Shown: one piece after another, positions 35,256 to 44,364 of the stretch
Layout: every line of letters starts with the position of its first letter
Position numbering within the stretch: position 1 is the stretch's first letter
The notes under the pieces: generated by a model
Database searches by the model: none
What the model was told of the DNA's origin: nothing
What the model saw: only the letters and a program-made list of their open reading frames with translations
NCBI GenBank assembly: GCA_030917815.1
Contig: JAUPTZ010000001.1
Coordinates: 66,102 to 130,101 of the forward strand
Length of the DNA stretch: 64,000 nt
DNA from: Candidatus Babelota bacterium
GTDB taxonomy: Bacteria; Babelota; Babeliae; Babelales; JAUPTZ01
Direction: 5' to 3'
Program-made: the position numbers and the translations under genes

Positions 35256-36707
35256 TTATTCCTTTGCTTTCTGGGCCGCCTCAAGTAATGCAACAATGTC
35301 GGAGTAGCCATTGTCCGAGGCTATTGTAAGCGCGGTATCGCCAATCTCATTTCTAGCATCAACGTCGGCGCCAGCTTCAATCAGTACCGTAATGCCCTCG
35401 GCATTACGGTAGGCATACATAAGTGCGGTCCAGCCAGTGCTAGCTTTAGCATCAACATCGGCTCCATTTTCAAGCAGCACCCTAAGGGCATCGACATGGC
35501 CATTGCCTGCAGCAATCATAAGTGCGGTCAAACCGCTGCCTCCAGCATTAACAGTGGCCCCATTTTCAAGCAGCACCCTAAGGACCTCGACATGGCCATT
35601 CTGCGCCGCTTTCATAAGTGCGGTCAACCCAATGCTATTTTTAGCATTAATGGCAGCTCCATTTTCAAGCAGCACCCTAAGGGCATCAACATGGCCATTT
35701 TCTGCCGCCAGCATAAGTGCCGTAAGCCAAAAGTTGCCTCTAGCATCAACATCAGCTCCATTTTCAAGCAGCACCCTAAGAGCCTCGACATGGCCGTCTC
35801 GTGCCGCCCACGTAAGCGCTGTCCAACCATTGTTACTTGTAGCATCAACATCAGCGCCGGCCTTAATCAGTGTCTCAATAACCTCGGTATGACCACATTC
35901 GGCCGCATACATAAGTGCGGTAAACCCATCATTATTTCTAGCATCAACCTCGGCACCGGCTGTAATCAGTGCCTCAGCGGCCTCAGCATGGCCACATTCG
36001 GCTGCAAACATAAGGGCCGTAGAATAAATGTTACTTCTAGCTTCAATGACGGCGCCGGCTTTAACCAGTGTTTGCATCTCGCCAATATCACCGACTCGCG
36101 CAGCGCGCATAAGCGGAGTGTGCCCATCTTTATCTTGCTCCTCTAAATTGGCACTATCACGGCGAACTGGCGGCGTTTCTTCGGGTGGTGTTTCTACTAG
36201 TGCAGTTGCACTGGCAAGCTTTGTTGCCGGAGGCACCGGTATGTCAATTGCTTTAGATTTTTTCTTAGGCGTTGCCTTTAGGGGCTTAACTATGCCGTCT
36301 GAAGCTAGAAGCGGCAGTGCAGCACTACCGTCCTCTTTCTTAGGTTGCTCAACCGCACCTGATCTATCTACCGAAGGCGACTCTTTTTCTCCGCGACTTC
36401 TCCACGCGGCCAGCGCTGCTAAAAGGGCAACCAAAGAGCTAATGGCACATTTCTTTCGTGCCGCGATCAACTTGCGTAGCACTATGCCGTTTGGACTCTT
36501 TTGCCCCTGCAGTTTCTCCGCTGCTTCCAGCGCCTTAAGCTCTTTTTTTGCCTGCCGCCACTCGTTGGCGTAATAACCAGCTGAGCCGGCACCGGCTACT
36601 GCTACGCCAGCACTGGTTTGGTGTACCCAGGCGCCGAGAGTGCTGCTAAGAAAACAGGTAATAACTGCTACGCATGCAAGATGCTTCGCTAATGCTTGCA
36701 ATTTCAT
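35256..36707 (-). CDS. Exported ankyrin-repeat protein, longest of the array
   Basis: 483 residues. The N-terminal module matches its neighbours (MKLQALAKHLACVAVITCF signal, TM, SPNGIVLRKLIAARKKCAISS loop, TM). A Lys/Pro/Thr-rich linker covers about 115-190. About nine to ten ankyrin repeats follow, including four very similar ones built on GHVDALRVLLENGA. The start ATG at 36707 has AGGGAATAG before it. First gene of the array, about 100 bases after the dnaB stop on the same strand. The high likeness of internal repeats points to recent repeat amplification. Confidence 0.87.
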   Translation of the reverse strand: MKLQALAKHLACVAVITCFLSSTLGAWVHQTSAGVAVAGAGSAGYYANEWRQAKKELKALEAAEKLQGQKSPNGIVLRKLIAARKKCAISSLVALLAALAAWRSRGEKESPSVDRSGAVEQPKKEDGSAALPLLASDGIVKPLKATPKKKSKAIDIPVPPATKLASATALVETPPEETPPVRRDSANLEEQDKDGHTPLMRAARVGDIGEMQTLVKAGAVIEARSNIYSTALMFAAECGHAEAAEALITAGAEVDARNNDGFTALMYAAECGHTEVIETLIKAGADVDATSNNGWTALTWAARDGHVEALRVLLENGADVDARGNFWLTALMLAAENGHVDALRVLLENGAAINAKNSIGLTALMKAAQNGHVEVLRVLLENGATVNAGGSGLTALMIAAGNGHVDALRVLLENGADVDAKASTGWTALMYAYRNAEGITVLIEAGADVDARNEIGDTALTIASDNGYSDIVALLEAAQKAKE

Positions 36708-36809
36708 GACTCTATTCCCTATCGATTATCCATCCCGCCATGCGTACCAAACGTTAGCGCTTGAGTAGTTACACCCAAACACTTTGGAATGCTACATGCT
36801 GCTGGCAGA

Positions 36810-38183
36810 CTATTCTGGCAAATCATCAAACCGGGTAATCTCACCACTAAACGTTGCGTAGCAGGTTCCAATGGGACCGTTACGCTGTTTACCAATGATA
36901 ATCTCGGTAAGATTTGGATGCTCAGCATCTGGATTATATACAACGTCACGGTAGAGAAAGAAAATCAAATCGCCATCTTGCTCAATAGCCCCCGATTCCC
37001 GCAGGTCTGAGAGTAATGGTCGCTTATCCATACGCCCTTCAAGCGAACGTGAAAGCTGCGAGCCGGCAATAACCGGGACTTCCAGTTCTTTGGCTAGTGC
37101 CTTAAGTGCCCGCGAGATAGAGGAGATTTCTTGGGTGCGGTTTTCAAATTGGCCGCCGCCGGAGAGTAATTGAAGATAGTCGATGATGATCATATCGAGC
37201 TCACCCTGCGCTTTAAGTTTGCGGGCCTTGCTGCGCAAATCACGGATAGTGAGCGATGGTGTATCATCAACATAGATCTTTGTTTCGGCCAGATGGGCCG
37301 CCGTATTGGTTAATGCCACCCATTCATCAGAGGAAATGGTGGCATTTCTAATTTTTTGGTGGGCGATATGCGATTCGCTCGAAAGCATACGTAGGAGAAG
37401 CTGTTCGGCCGACATTTCAAGGGAGAAGATGCCGATTTTGCACCCTTCTTTAGCGGCCGTCACCGCCATGTTCAGCATAAGTGCCGTTTTACCCATCGAA
37501 GGACGCGCGGCCAGAATGATTAAATCACCCTTCTGGAATCCGGAGGTCATCGAGTCAAACTTGCTAAAGCCGGTCGGAATACCGGTAACACCGTTGTGAC
37601 TTATTTTGGTATTAGCAAGCCGATGGAATGTTTGCTTAAGCAGCACGTTCAGCTGCACAAAGTTTGGTTTAGCCACCTTGTGCGCAATGCTGAAAATATT
37701 TTTTTCTGCCTTATCAAGAATTTCATCAAGGGTCGCATCGCCTTGGTCGTAACAATCTTTAATGGTCGAGGAAGCGCTGTTGATGAGCTGCCGCAAAATT
37801 GCTTTTTCTTTAATAATGCGCCCATGTTGCTCAACCAGCCCCAGCGATGGCAGGTCTTCTTGGAGTTCAAGCAAAAATGCCATCCCCCCAACCTCTTCGA
37901 GCTGCTGACGCGCCGCCAGCGCATCTTGCACCGTAATAAGGTCAAGCTGGCGCCCCTGCCCGGCTAAATCAACCAGCACCTGATACATGAGGCGATGCGG
38001 CCGATGATAAAAATCGGCCGCCGCTAACGTATCGGTAATAAGCGTTAATGATTCATTATTGAGTAAAATCGCCGAAAGGACGGCCCGCTCCGCTTCAACC
38101 GAAGAAGGCAATGCTCGCCCAAAAAGAAGATCGGGTTGCCCCGACTCCTTGCTGGCATATTTACGCGGAGAGGTAAGTGTCAC
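36810..38183 (-). CDS. dnaB: Replicative DNA helicase DnaB
   Basis: 457 residues from a GTG. The hexameric 5'-3' helicase unwinds DNA at the replication fork. The N-terminal DnaB domain (PSSVEAERAVLSAILLNNES) and C-terminal RecA-like domain are complete: Walker A ARPSMGKTAL, GIFSLEMSAEQL, Walker B MIIIDYLQLL, and SQLSRSLE. No intein. It follows rplI by 6 bases, the common rplI-dnaB pairing. Confidence 0.96.
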   Translation of the reverse strand: MTLTSPRKYASKESGQPDLLFGRALPSSVEAERAVLSAILLNNESLTLITDTLAAADFYHRPHRLMYQVLVDLAGQGRQLDLITVQDALAARQQLEEVGGMAFLLELQEDLPSLGLVEQHGRIIKEKAILRQLINSASSTIKDCYDQGDATLDEILDKAEKNIFSIAHKVAKPNFVQLNVLLKQTFHRLANTKISHNGVTGIPTGFSKFDSMTSGFQKGDLIILAARPSMGKTALMLNMAVTAAKEGCKIGIFSLEMSAEQLLLRMLSSESHIAHQKIRNATISSDEWVALTNTAAHLAETKIYVDDTPSLTIRDLRSKARKLKAQGELDMIIIDYLQLLSGGGQFENRTQEISSISRALKALAKELEVPVIAGSQLSRSLEGRMDKRPLLSDLRESGAIEQDGDLIFFLYRDVVYNPDAEHPNLTEIIIGKQRNGPIGTCYATFSGEITRFDDLPE

Positions 38184-38189
38184 AGCAAC

Positions 38190-38642
38190 CTAACTTTCAA
38201 GTCCACCGATAACGTTTACCGTTACTTCTGGGGTTAACTTGCTTGAAAGTTTAATAGTTACTTTATGTTCACCGGTTGCACGAATTGCTTTGCCAAAAAC
38301 CACTTGCTTTTTGGTTGCTACAATGTTTTTGCCTTTAAGACCGTCAATGATCTCTTCAGCCGTTACTGAGCCGTACAATTTACCATCATCATGCACCCGT
38401 TTTTTAACGGTGATATGAGTATTTTTGATACGTTCGGCCAACATCGAAGTTTTGCTTGAAAGGATTTGCGCATCGATTTCAGCCTTTTTTATTTTTTGTG
38501 CGAAAAACATTTCGCTGCCTTCGGCTACTTTTTGGGCCAGCTTGCGCGGAAAAAGGAAGTTTGCTGCGTACCCATCGGTTACGTTAACGATTTGGCCAGC
38601 CATGCCGACATTTTCAACATCTTTAAGAAGAAATACTTTCAT
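38190..38642 (-). CDS. rplI: 50S ribosomal protein L9
   Basis: 150 residues from the ATG at 38642 (GGAG upstream). MKVFLLKDVENVGMAGQIVNV with DGYAANFLFPRKLA is the L9 N-domain signature, followed by the long connecting helix (residues about 45-75) and the C-domain ending VTVNVIGG. L9 sits near the L1 stalk and influences frame keeping. dnaB follows directly. Confidence 0.96.
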   Translation of the reverse strand: MKVFLLKDVENVGMAGQIVNVTDGYAANFLFPRKLAQKVAEGSEMFFAQKIKKAEIDAQILSSKTSMLAERIKNTHITVKKRVHDDGKLYGSVTAEEIIDGLKGKNIVATKKQVVFGKAIRATGEHKVTIKLSSKLTPEVTVNVIGGLES

Positions 38643-38830
38643 GAAGAACTCCGCGTTTAAGAAAGAATTAATGGAGCGCATGGTACCAAAAAAAGGGGCG
38701 CATGTATACGCGCGCATAAGACTCCCATCGTGCCCACATAATATTGTCACAACTCTACCAATATAAAAATGTCATCCCTGCTTAAAAGCCACTTATGATT
38801 CAACGGCTTCGTGCTCAGGGCGAACCCCAT

Positions 38831-39181
38831 TCGCTTCCCGCCAACGCTCCTGTGGAGCTAAGGCGCGGCGCGACGTAGCCTAGGCAAAGTCGGCACACAT
38901 ACGTTTTTCGCCTCCCCGATCTCGGGAAGATAAAAGCTCAAAGCCGTAACTCACTCGGTGGGGTGCCCTGCCGCCGACGCCGAAGGCTATGGCGTTCCGT
39001 CCACTGAAGCACGCTGATGCGTAAGCGGGACTCACCTTCGCCGGGTACAGGTTAAACTACTAAGGCAATCTGCCGAAGTGAGCCAGCTCCACGCAGGAAA
39101 GCGAGAGAGGGCTGTTTGCCGACTCTGCCAAAGGCTACGTCGCGCCGCGCCTTAGCTCCGTAGGAGCGTTGGCGGGAGCGA
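38831..39181. repeat. 351-bp inverted-repeat (MITE-like) element
   Basis: Left arm 38831-38894 and right arm 39118-39181 are near-perfect inverted repeats about 64 bases long; for example CGCCAACGCTCCT, GAGCTAAGGCGCGGCGCG and ACGTAGCC occur in the left arm and in reverse complement in the right. The 223-base centre has no gene and includes GAAGCACGCTGATGCGTAAGCGGGA, which matches a module of the other intergenic repeats at 16996 and 56205. No transposase is present. The rest of the 38643-39365 gap holds nothing else recognisable. Confidence 0.8.
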
Positions 39182-39365
39182 CCGCGTGGGACTGCTGGCC
39201 ACGATAGGCAGCATGGCTACATGAATGCTCTGGAGAGCTCGGGGGCATTATCTAAGAATTTATGAAATAAATACTCGATTTACCATGGCCAATAGTTCGG
39301 GGGTTACCTCAAGATAATGTATAAGCTTAATGCCTATATCGTTGCGAAGTTAAGGGCAGCCCCAT

Positions 39366-40331
39366 TTATCGAATAATGATGTTGTCATTGGCACAAAAAA
39401 GTGCGATTGCATCTACGTCAACACCTTGTTCATGGCAAGCGTTAATATCAACTACAATCTTGCGATCATTGGGTAATGTTACAATGGGAAGCTCTAGTGG
39501 TTTTTTACCATCCACCAAGATTTTGTGCGCCATATGGAAGAGCTCTTGTCCAATTAATTCAACCTTCTGGGTAAAAGTAATTGCCGGATTTGCGTTGCCA
39601 TATTCAACGGTATGGGCAACCAACATTACTTTATATTGCCTACATAACTTCGCTAGCGCAGGAATTAGATCGGTCACAAACGTTCCTTCCGGAACAATTA
39701 TAGTATCGATACCACCAATGTATTGAAGAACACCGGGCAATACATCATCCATGGTAATTGTTGGCAGCAATATCGCCTCAATGCCTTGTTGAGAAAAACG
39801 CTCTTTTAGTCTCTTTAGGCGCTCATCATGAAGCCCAAACTCAGCGTTTGGATAATGGGGAATGAGTACTCGCTTCATTGTTGGGCGCATCATAGGAAGA
39901 AAATCGGCTAAATACGTACTAGGAATTTGTTCTCTTACAATGCCGGTAACTAAGGCCTGTGGTTGCAATGATGAAAGAATACCCATTTGCACCGGATCGG
40001 TAACCCCGCAGAAAACAAGAGGAATATTAAACTGCCCCTCGCGAACATGCTCGGCCGCTATTGCCGAATAAAGCGCTCCGATAGCAAGAACCAAGTCATA
40101 CTTATCCTCTCTTATTTCTTTCATCTGCTCAATCATCACATCAACACGGGGTTCTTTGCAGAAAAACATAATTGGCCGCCAATTGAGGCCCGTTTGCTCT
40201 TCGACTTTGCGTAAGAAACCCATTACTACTTTACTATGATAAGAAAACATAGCACGGGAAAGAATTGCAATGCGCGGCCCGCGCAATTTTTCGGTTGGGA
40301 CGCTAAAGCCGGTATACAATGGAGTTGCCAT
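39366..40331 (-). CDS. ABC_sub_bind-type binding protein, no signal peptide (4th of four)
   Basis: 321 residues. It resembles the ABC_sub_bind family (TrpX/YtrF-like): two alpha/beta lobes, with AILSRAMFSYHSKVVMGFL at the start, YDLVLAIGALYSAIAAEH, NIPLVFCGVTDPV, TGIVREQ, then KRVLIPHYPNAEFG and DTIIVPEGTFVTDL in lobe 2. Family members bind small ligands for ABC uptake, but this chain starts in the fold with no signal peptide or anchor. It overlaps the previous gene by one base (TAATG) behind GAGGAGGAG. Cytoplasmic location is inferred; the ligand is unknown. Confidence 0.72.
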   Translation of the reverse strand: MATPLYTGFSVPTEKLRGPRIAILSRAMFSYHSKVVMGFLRKVEEQTGLNWRPIMFFCKEPRVDVMIEQMKEIREDKYDLVLAIGALYSAIAAEHVREGQFNIPLVFCGVTDPVQMGILSSLQPQALVTGIVREQIPSTYLADFLPMMRPTMKRVLIPHYPNAEFGLHDERLKRLKERFSQQGIEAILLPTITMDDVLPGVLQYIGGIDTIIVPEGTFVTDLIPALAKLCRQYKVMLVAHTVEYGNANPAITFTQKVELIGQELFHMAHKILVDGKKPLELPIVTLPNDRKIVVDINACHEQGVDVDAIALFCANDNIIIR

Positions 40332-41293
40332 TACTCCTCCTCACTATCAATAAGCGAATAAAAATTTCCAATGACTTCCAGATTATTTAATAAATAAAGT
40401 TTCTCGGGGCTCAGCATAAGCCCTTGACCAGCAAACGCACCAGGGTTAAAGGCCATGCGGCGGCCTTCGTTTTTTAGTAGTGTTATTTGCCCGCGATAAT
40501 TAATTGCTCCGTTATTTAGTATTTGTAGGCAGCGCCTAAAGGCCTCCGCACCAACCAGGGCCGGATTGCTAATGAGACCAAATGCAGCTCCGTTCTTTAC
40601 CGCAGCCAAAGAACTTGAAAAATATGTTGTAGCGTGGGCAATACAAAGAGATAGTAGCTCTTGATGATAGTCATCAACAATACATCCCTCAAGAGCAAGC
40701 AGCACGTCGGCGTTGCTTAATTTTTCCTTAATCATAGCAACCGGGTTTTTCAACGAGGAAAGGGCGAGCGTTTGCACGACAACGCCACGACTCTGAAGAT
40801 ATTCCTTGATTAAATATGCAGCACTTGTTAGCAAGCCACCTTCGCGAAAGGGGCTATAGGGTAATAATACCGACTTAACTGATGGCTTTATCCACAACAG
40901 TGTTCGCGCGACCGTTAGATGAGATGGATGCCCAAGGCTAACTCCGGTAATAACATCGCTGCCAGCGGCAAGAAGTTGATCGATTCCTGTATCCCGCAAA
41001 TTAGTTACCCCGCAAAATATAAGCGGTATATTAATTTTTCTTTCGTGGAATGCATAGGCAACAGCCTGGGTGCACAGCGTGCCAATAGTAACGACAAGGG
41101 CCGGTTGTTCATCTATAATTTCTTTGACTTTATTGCTTACCACCTCAAAATCAAGTTGTTGCGCGAAGATTATCTTTATATGTATGGAATCGGCTTGTCT
41201 AAGGGCTTTTTGTTCGTCCAAAAAACCTTCGAGTACGCGAGCGTGATAATCTTCTTTCTTGGTGAGAACAATAATGCGTAGCTTAGCTTCCAT
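40331..41293 (-). CDS. ABC_sub_bind-type binding protein, no signal peptide (3rd of four)
   Basis: 320 residues from the ATG at 41293 (AGGG upstream; a GTG at 41308 would overlap the previous stop). It has the same fold markers as its neighbours: IIVLTKKEDYHARVLEGFL, PALVVTIGTLCTQAVAYAF, NIPLIFCGVTNLRDTG, VLLPYSPFREGGL and DVLLALEGCIVDDY. There is no signal peptide. It lies between two paralogues on the same strand with minimal gaps. Confidence 0.72.
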   Translation of the reverse strand: MEAKLRIIVLTKKEDYHARVLEGFLDEQKALRQADSIHIKIIFAQQLDFEVVSNKVKEIIDEQPALVVTIGTLCTQAVAYAFHERKINIPLIFCGVTNLRDTGIDQLLAAGSDVITGVSLGHPSHLTVARTLLWIKPSVKSVLLPYSPFREGGLLTSAAYLIKEYLQSRGVVVQTLALSSLKNPVAMIKEKLSNADVLLALEGCIVDDYHQELLSLCIAHATTYFSSSLAAVKNGAAFGLISNPALVGAEAFRRCLQILNNGAINYRGQITLLKNEGRRMAFNPGAFAGQGLMLSPEKLYLLNNLEVIGNFYSLIDSEEE

Positions 41294-41307
41294 AATAAAC
41301 CCTATCA

Positions 41308-42312
41308 CTATCTTTCTGCGATTGCCTTTAGCTCTGGTGTAATGGCGAGTCCCTGTCTAGTGGCAGCATCTGCGTTAAACATTATTTTTCGCAGGTCGTG
41401 TATGAATAGCACAGAAATATCGCCGGGGCATTTGTTATTAAGGAGAATATCATAGGCAATATTAAGCGCTGCCGAGCCAATAGTGTGCGCAAAAATTCCG
41501 TACCCCAGTGCCGCCCCATCAGTAACTGCCTGTATGTCGCCGGCAAAGAGCGTTACATGATACTGATCACAAAGTTTTATTAGATTAGTAATAGCATCAG
41601 AAGTATAACATCCCTCTAGACACATGACGGTATCAACCTGGTTCATAAACCCCTTGCATTTTACCGGTATTTCGCTGAGTGCATAAAGTGGTAATTCTGT
41701 AACGACACGCCCATGCTTGCGCAGATAATCGGCAACTGCTGGGGCAGCCGTGCCAATCAATCCCCCTGACGCAGTTGGAAAATAAGGAAGCAAGATTTTC
41801 TTGGCCGACGGCTTGTAAGTAAGAAGAATTTTAGCTGAATCTTCATAATGTATGGGCGTAAGGGCAACTCCGGTTATTGGCTCTGGCCGACGGCCTAATG
41901 TAGAAACAAGCCCCTGCTGCAGCGGCTCTCCCGGACCAGCAAAGACGATTGGCGTCTGCAGATTTCGTTTTCGAGCAGCATTGACACACAGCTGACTCAG
42001 CGTCACGCCAACGGAAATAATAAGATCCGGCTTGTAGTTAAAAGCATCTTCAACTGTTTCCTGTATCGCAAGCTTGTCGGCGCCAATGGTATACATAAAC
42101 GAAACAAGGCAGCGGGGATCTTTAATCTGCGCCTCCCGTATGCCTTCAGATACATGATTAAAAAATGGCGAATCTTTGGTCAAAACCAAGATGTGTGGCT
42201 TGGGTGTCAATTGGGCATAGTGCATGCGGTGCATTAGAAAGATTCCCAAGCAGATTGTAAAGCAGCTGGCTGCCCACATTATTTTTTCGCGTAATCGATT
42301 TTGTTTGTTCAC
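41308..42312 (-). CDS. Membrane-anchored ABC_sub_bind-type binding protein (2nd of four)
   Basis: 334 residues from a GTG six bases after AAGGAG. Only this member has an N-terminal membrane helix (EKIMWAASCFTICLGIFLMHRMHY), so it should face the periplasm. Lobe motifs: HILVLTKDSPFFNHVSEGI, PDLIISVGVTLSQLCVNAA, QTPIVFAGPGEPLQQG, ITGVALTPIHYEDSAKILL, KKILLPYFPTASGGLIG, DTVMCLEGCYTSDAI and FAGDIQAVTDGAALGYG. The helix shows no clear cleavage site. No ABC permease or ATPase gene is in the window. Confidence 0.75.
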   Translation of the reverse strand: MNKQNRLREKIMWAASCFTICLGIFLMHRMHYAQLTPKPHILVLTKDSPFFNHVSEGIREAQIKDPRCLVSFMYTIGADKLAIQETVEDAFNYKPDLIISVGVTLSQLCVNAARKRNLQTPIVFAGPGEPLQQGLVSTLGRRPEPITGVALTPIHYEDSAKILLTYKPSAKKILLPYFPTASGGLIGTAAPAVADYLRKHGRVVTELPLYALSEIPVKCKGFMNQVDTVMCLEGCYTSDAITNLIKLCDQYHVTLFAGDIQAVTDGAALGYGIFAHTIGSAALNIAYDILLNNKCPGDISVLFIHDLRKIMFNADAATRQGLAITPELKAIAER

Positions 42313-42384
42313 GACAAACTCCTTAAAGAGTGCAGCGGGATGTTGCTATCATTGCTTCCTCTATCCCACTGCGCCTTACTATGC

Positions 42385-43470
42385 TTAATAGCTTGCGTGA
42401 ATCGAAAGCATATCAAGCAAGTCTTCTTTCTCCTGCGTTAAATCCCGAACTTGAGCCTTCACGCTTTTCATATTATGTCGCATCAGCGCCGACTCTTCTA
42501 CAACGGCGAAATCAAACGCATCAAGCGGTAAATGATGTTCTCTTTGGAGAGCCATTAGCTCAAGTAATGACGGCACATAGTCGCCTGGTACATTGCCAAA
42601 CCCAATGGCAGCACCGCGAAATACCGATGAAAGTTCCGAGGCAAAAAAGATAACTTTGTACTTACTACAAAACGAAGCCAGATCGGCAGCTAATCCATAA
42701 ATAGTATCATCACGCAGCGTAATGAATGCATCGTACCTATTCGCCAACACTCTCAGATCGGTATCAACATTCATACCTTCGACCAGATATAATCGACTAG
42801 CGCGCATGCCATGCCTTTCGCACTCATCAATAAGTAGTGATGCGGCAGCGTCTTTAGTGGCAATGGCACTATCAAAGCGGCTATTTCTGCTGGACACAAT
42901 CGCAACATTTTTCACGCTACGGCTTAGGCTTTTAAGGGTGCGGACTTGCTTTTTAACGCTGCTTATAGCAACGCCGCAAACGCCATTGGTGTTTGACAAA
43001 AGATTGCCACTCAAATCCATCAGGTCTAGCTTGTGTGGATCACCGGTAATACAAAAAAGCTGTGGAATAGTGGTTCTTCCACGGGCAACGCGATAGCGGG
43101 CAACCTCGGCACTGGCCGTATCGCCGATACTGACCATGAGCGGTGGTTGCTCGGCGCTTGCTGCAAAAAAAGGATGGAACATTATTTTTTCCTGAAGATC
43201 GCTGCGGGATTCGGCAATGGCCAGATAATCAAATTCGGGAGATATACCATCCTCGATCCATCCCAGGGCTTTCGTTTTAAAGTCATTGATAAAATCATGG
43301 GCCCACGCATTTTTATCTTGATTAAAGACAAAAACAATTGGGCCCTGAGCTATTTTTTTAAGATTTTGCACATCGATTTCCCAGCGAAAGCTGTTGTGCT
43401 CGATAGAAACAAGCGTCTTGCGGGGCGCTTCGGTATTAAAGTGCAGGCGGGTTAGTGGAGCGGATTTCAT
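42385..43470 (-). CDS. Divergent ABC_sub_bind-type protein (1st of four)
   Basis: 361 residues from the ATG at 43470, though the ribosome-binding site is weak. It is the most divergent of the four but keeps the order: PIVFVFNQDKNAWAHDFINDF, PPLMVSIGDTASAEVARY, TIPQLFCITGDPHKLDL, VCGVAISSVKKQVRTL, KNVAIVSSRN, DAFITLRDDTIYGLAAD and FFASELSSVFRGAAIGFG. It has an extra basic N-terminal strand and an acidic helical C-terminus (DLTQEKEDLLDML). There is no signal peptide. Confidence 0.65.
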   Translation of the reverse strand: MKSAPLTRLHFNTEAPRKTLVSIEHNSFRWEIDVQNLKKIAQGPIVFVFNQDKNAWAHDFINDFKTKALGWIEDGISPEFDYLAIAESRSDLQEKIMFHPFFAASAEQPPLMVSIGDTASAEVARYRVARGRTTIPQLFCITGDPHKLDLMDLSGNLLSNTNGVCGVAISSVKKQVRTLKSLSRSVKNVAIVSSRNSRFDSAIATKDAAASLLIDECERHGMRASRLYLVEGMNVDTDLRVLANRYDAFITLRDDTIYGLAADLASFCSKYKVIFFASELSSVFRGAAIGFGNVPGDYVPSLLELMALQREHHLPLDAFDFAVVEESALMRHNMKSVKAQVRDLTQEKEDLLDMLSIHASY

Positions 43471-43613
43471 AATAACCACTTTCTTATTATGTGTTGTGGG
43501 GCAATCCACCGATACTATGATCGGCACTGTTTAGTACACTTGCCATTCTATGCAAAAAAAAGAGTTTGTCTACCTTGCCTCCTCGCATAGCGCCCTTATG
43601 TTCGTTAAAACCC

Positions 43614-43643
43614 TTGTTTTTCCTCCTCGCGCCCTCTTATAAT
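43614..43643 (+). promoter_or_regulatory. Sigma70-type promoter
   Basis: TTGTTT (43614-43619), 18-base spacer, TATAAT (43638-43643), about 80 bases before the ATG at 43725. The -10 is perfect. Confidence 0.55.
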
Positions 43644-43651
43644 TAATTCAT

Positions 43652-43677
43652 GTTGAATTACTGTGCCTTAATTCAAC
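43652..43677 (+). other. Hairpin at the mRNA 5' end
   Basis: GTTGAATTA and TAATTCAAC form a perfect 9-bp stem around an 8-base loop. It starts about 9 bases past the TATAAT, so it would sit at the very 5' end of the transcript for 43725-44345, where it could protect the mRNA from decay. Confidence 0.5.
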
Positions 43678-43724
43678 GGGAGAGATACGGTATTTAAAAA
43701 AATGATATTAGTTAGGATATGCAT

Positions 43725-44345
43725 ATGATAAATCGCGCTACCACTATCGCACTTCTCTGTATGAGTTTAATGACGCTTACTGCACCAACTCTTTTTGGTG
43801 ATGGCCAAGCGCCTGCGGCACCTACAAATTCGGCCCCTGCCCAACCAGCGAATCCAGCGCCGACACCAGAACCGGCGCCTACCGCTAATCCAGCGCCAGC
43901 TGCTCAAGCACCCGCAACTCTTGCCAATCCGGCAGCAACCGCTGCCCCTGCGCCAGCGACCACTAATCCGTCTTCGGCAGCGGCACCGGTAAACGCCCCG
44001 GCCACTCAAGCACCAAATAGCGCTTCTGCAAAACAAGGATTTTTAGCCGCAATTGATGCGCTCATTGGGCAAAACAAGGCATTAATGCAAATCGATCCGA
44101 CCGCGGCAGATGCGCAAGCAGCGACCGCTGCCTGTGTAACTGCGATTAACAGCGCAACACAAATTATTAAAGAATCAATAACTGCTGCCGGAGCGTCGCA
44201 AATAGGCGCCTCTATACAAGTAGTAGCCGCGGCAGGTAACGGATTAACCCAGGCCTTGGCGCAGCAAGCGGCCGCAAATAAGGCGGTTACTACGGCTCAA
44301 GCTAACCTTGATCAAGCAAAAACAGCATTACAAGCCATTAGCTAG
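43725..44345 (+). CDS. Secreted Ala/Pro-rich protein
   Basis: 206 residues from the ATG at 43725 (AGGA seven bases upstream; ATG at 43719 is too close). Signal peptide MINRATTIALLCMSLMTLTAPTLFG. Residues about 25-100 are an Ala/Pro/Asn linker (NPAPTPEPAPTANPAP-type). Residues about 105-206 form an Ala-rich helical domain (KQGFLAAIDALIGQNKALMQIDP, ending ANLDQAKTALQAIS). It may be a wall- or membrane-spanning adaptor; the function is unknown. It has its own promoter and a strong terminator, so it is a single-gene unit. Confidence 0.7.
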   Translation: MINRATTIALLCMSLMTLTAPTLFGDGQAPAAPTNSAPAQPANPAPTPEPAPTANPAPAAQAPATLANPAATAAPAPATTNPSSAAAPVNAPATQAPNSASAKQGFLAAIDALIGQNKALMQIDPTAADAQAATAACVTAINSATQIIKESITAAGASQIGASIQVVAAAGNGLTQALAQQAAANKAVTTAQANLDQAKTALQAIS

Positions 44346-44364
44346 ATCTTTACCGATTACCCAT

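Noticed and set aside
38895..39117. Small transposase in the centre of the inverted-repeat element
   Set aside because: No open frame of useful length in either strand between the arms.
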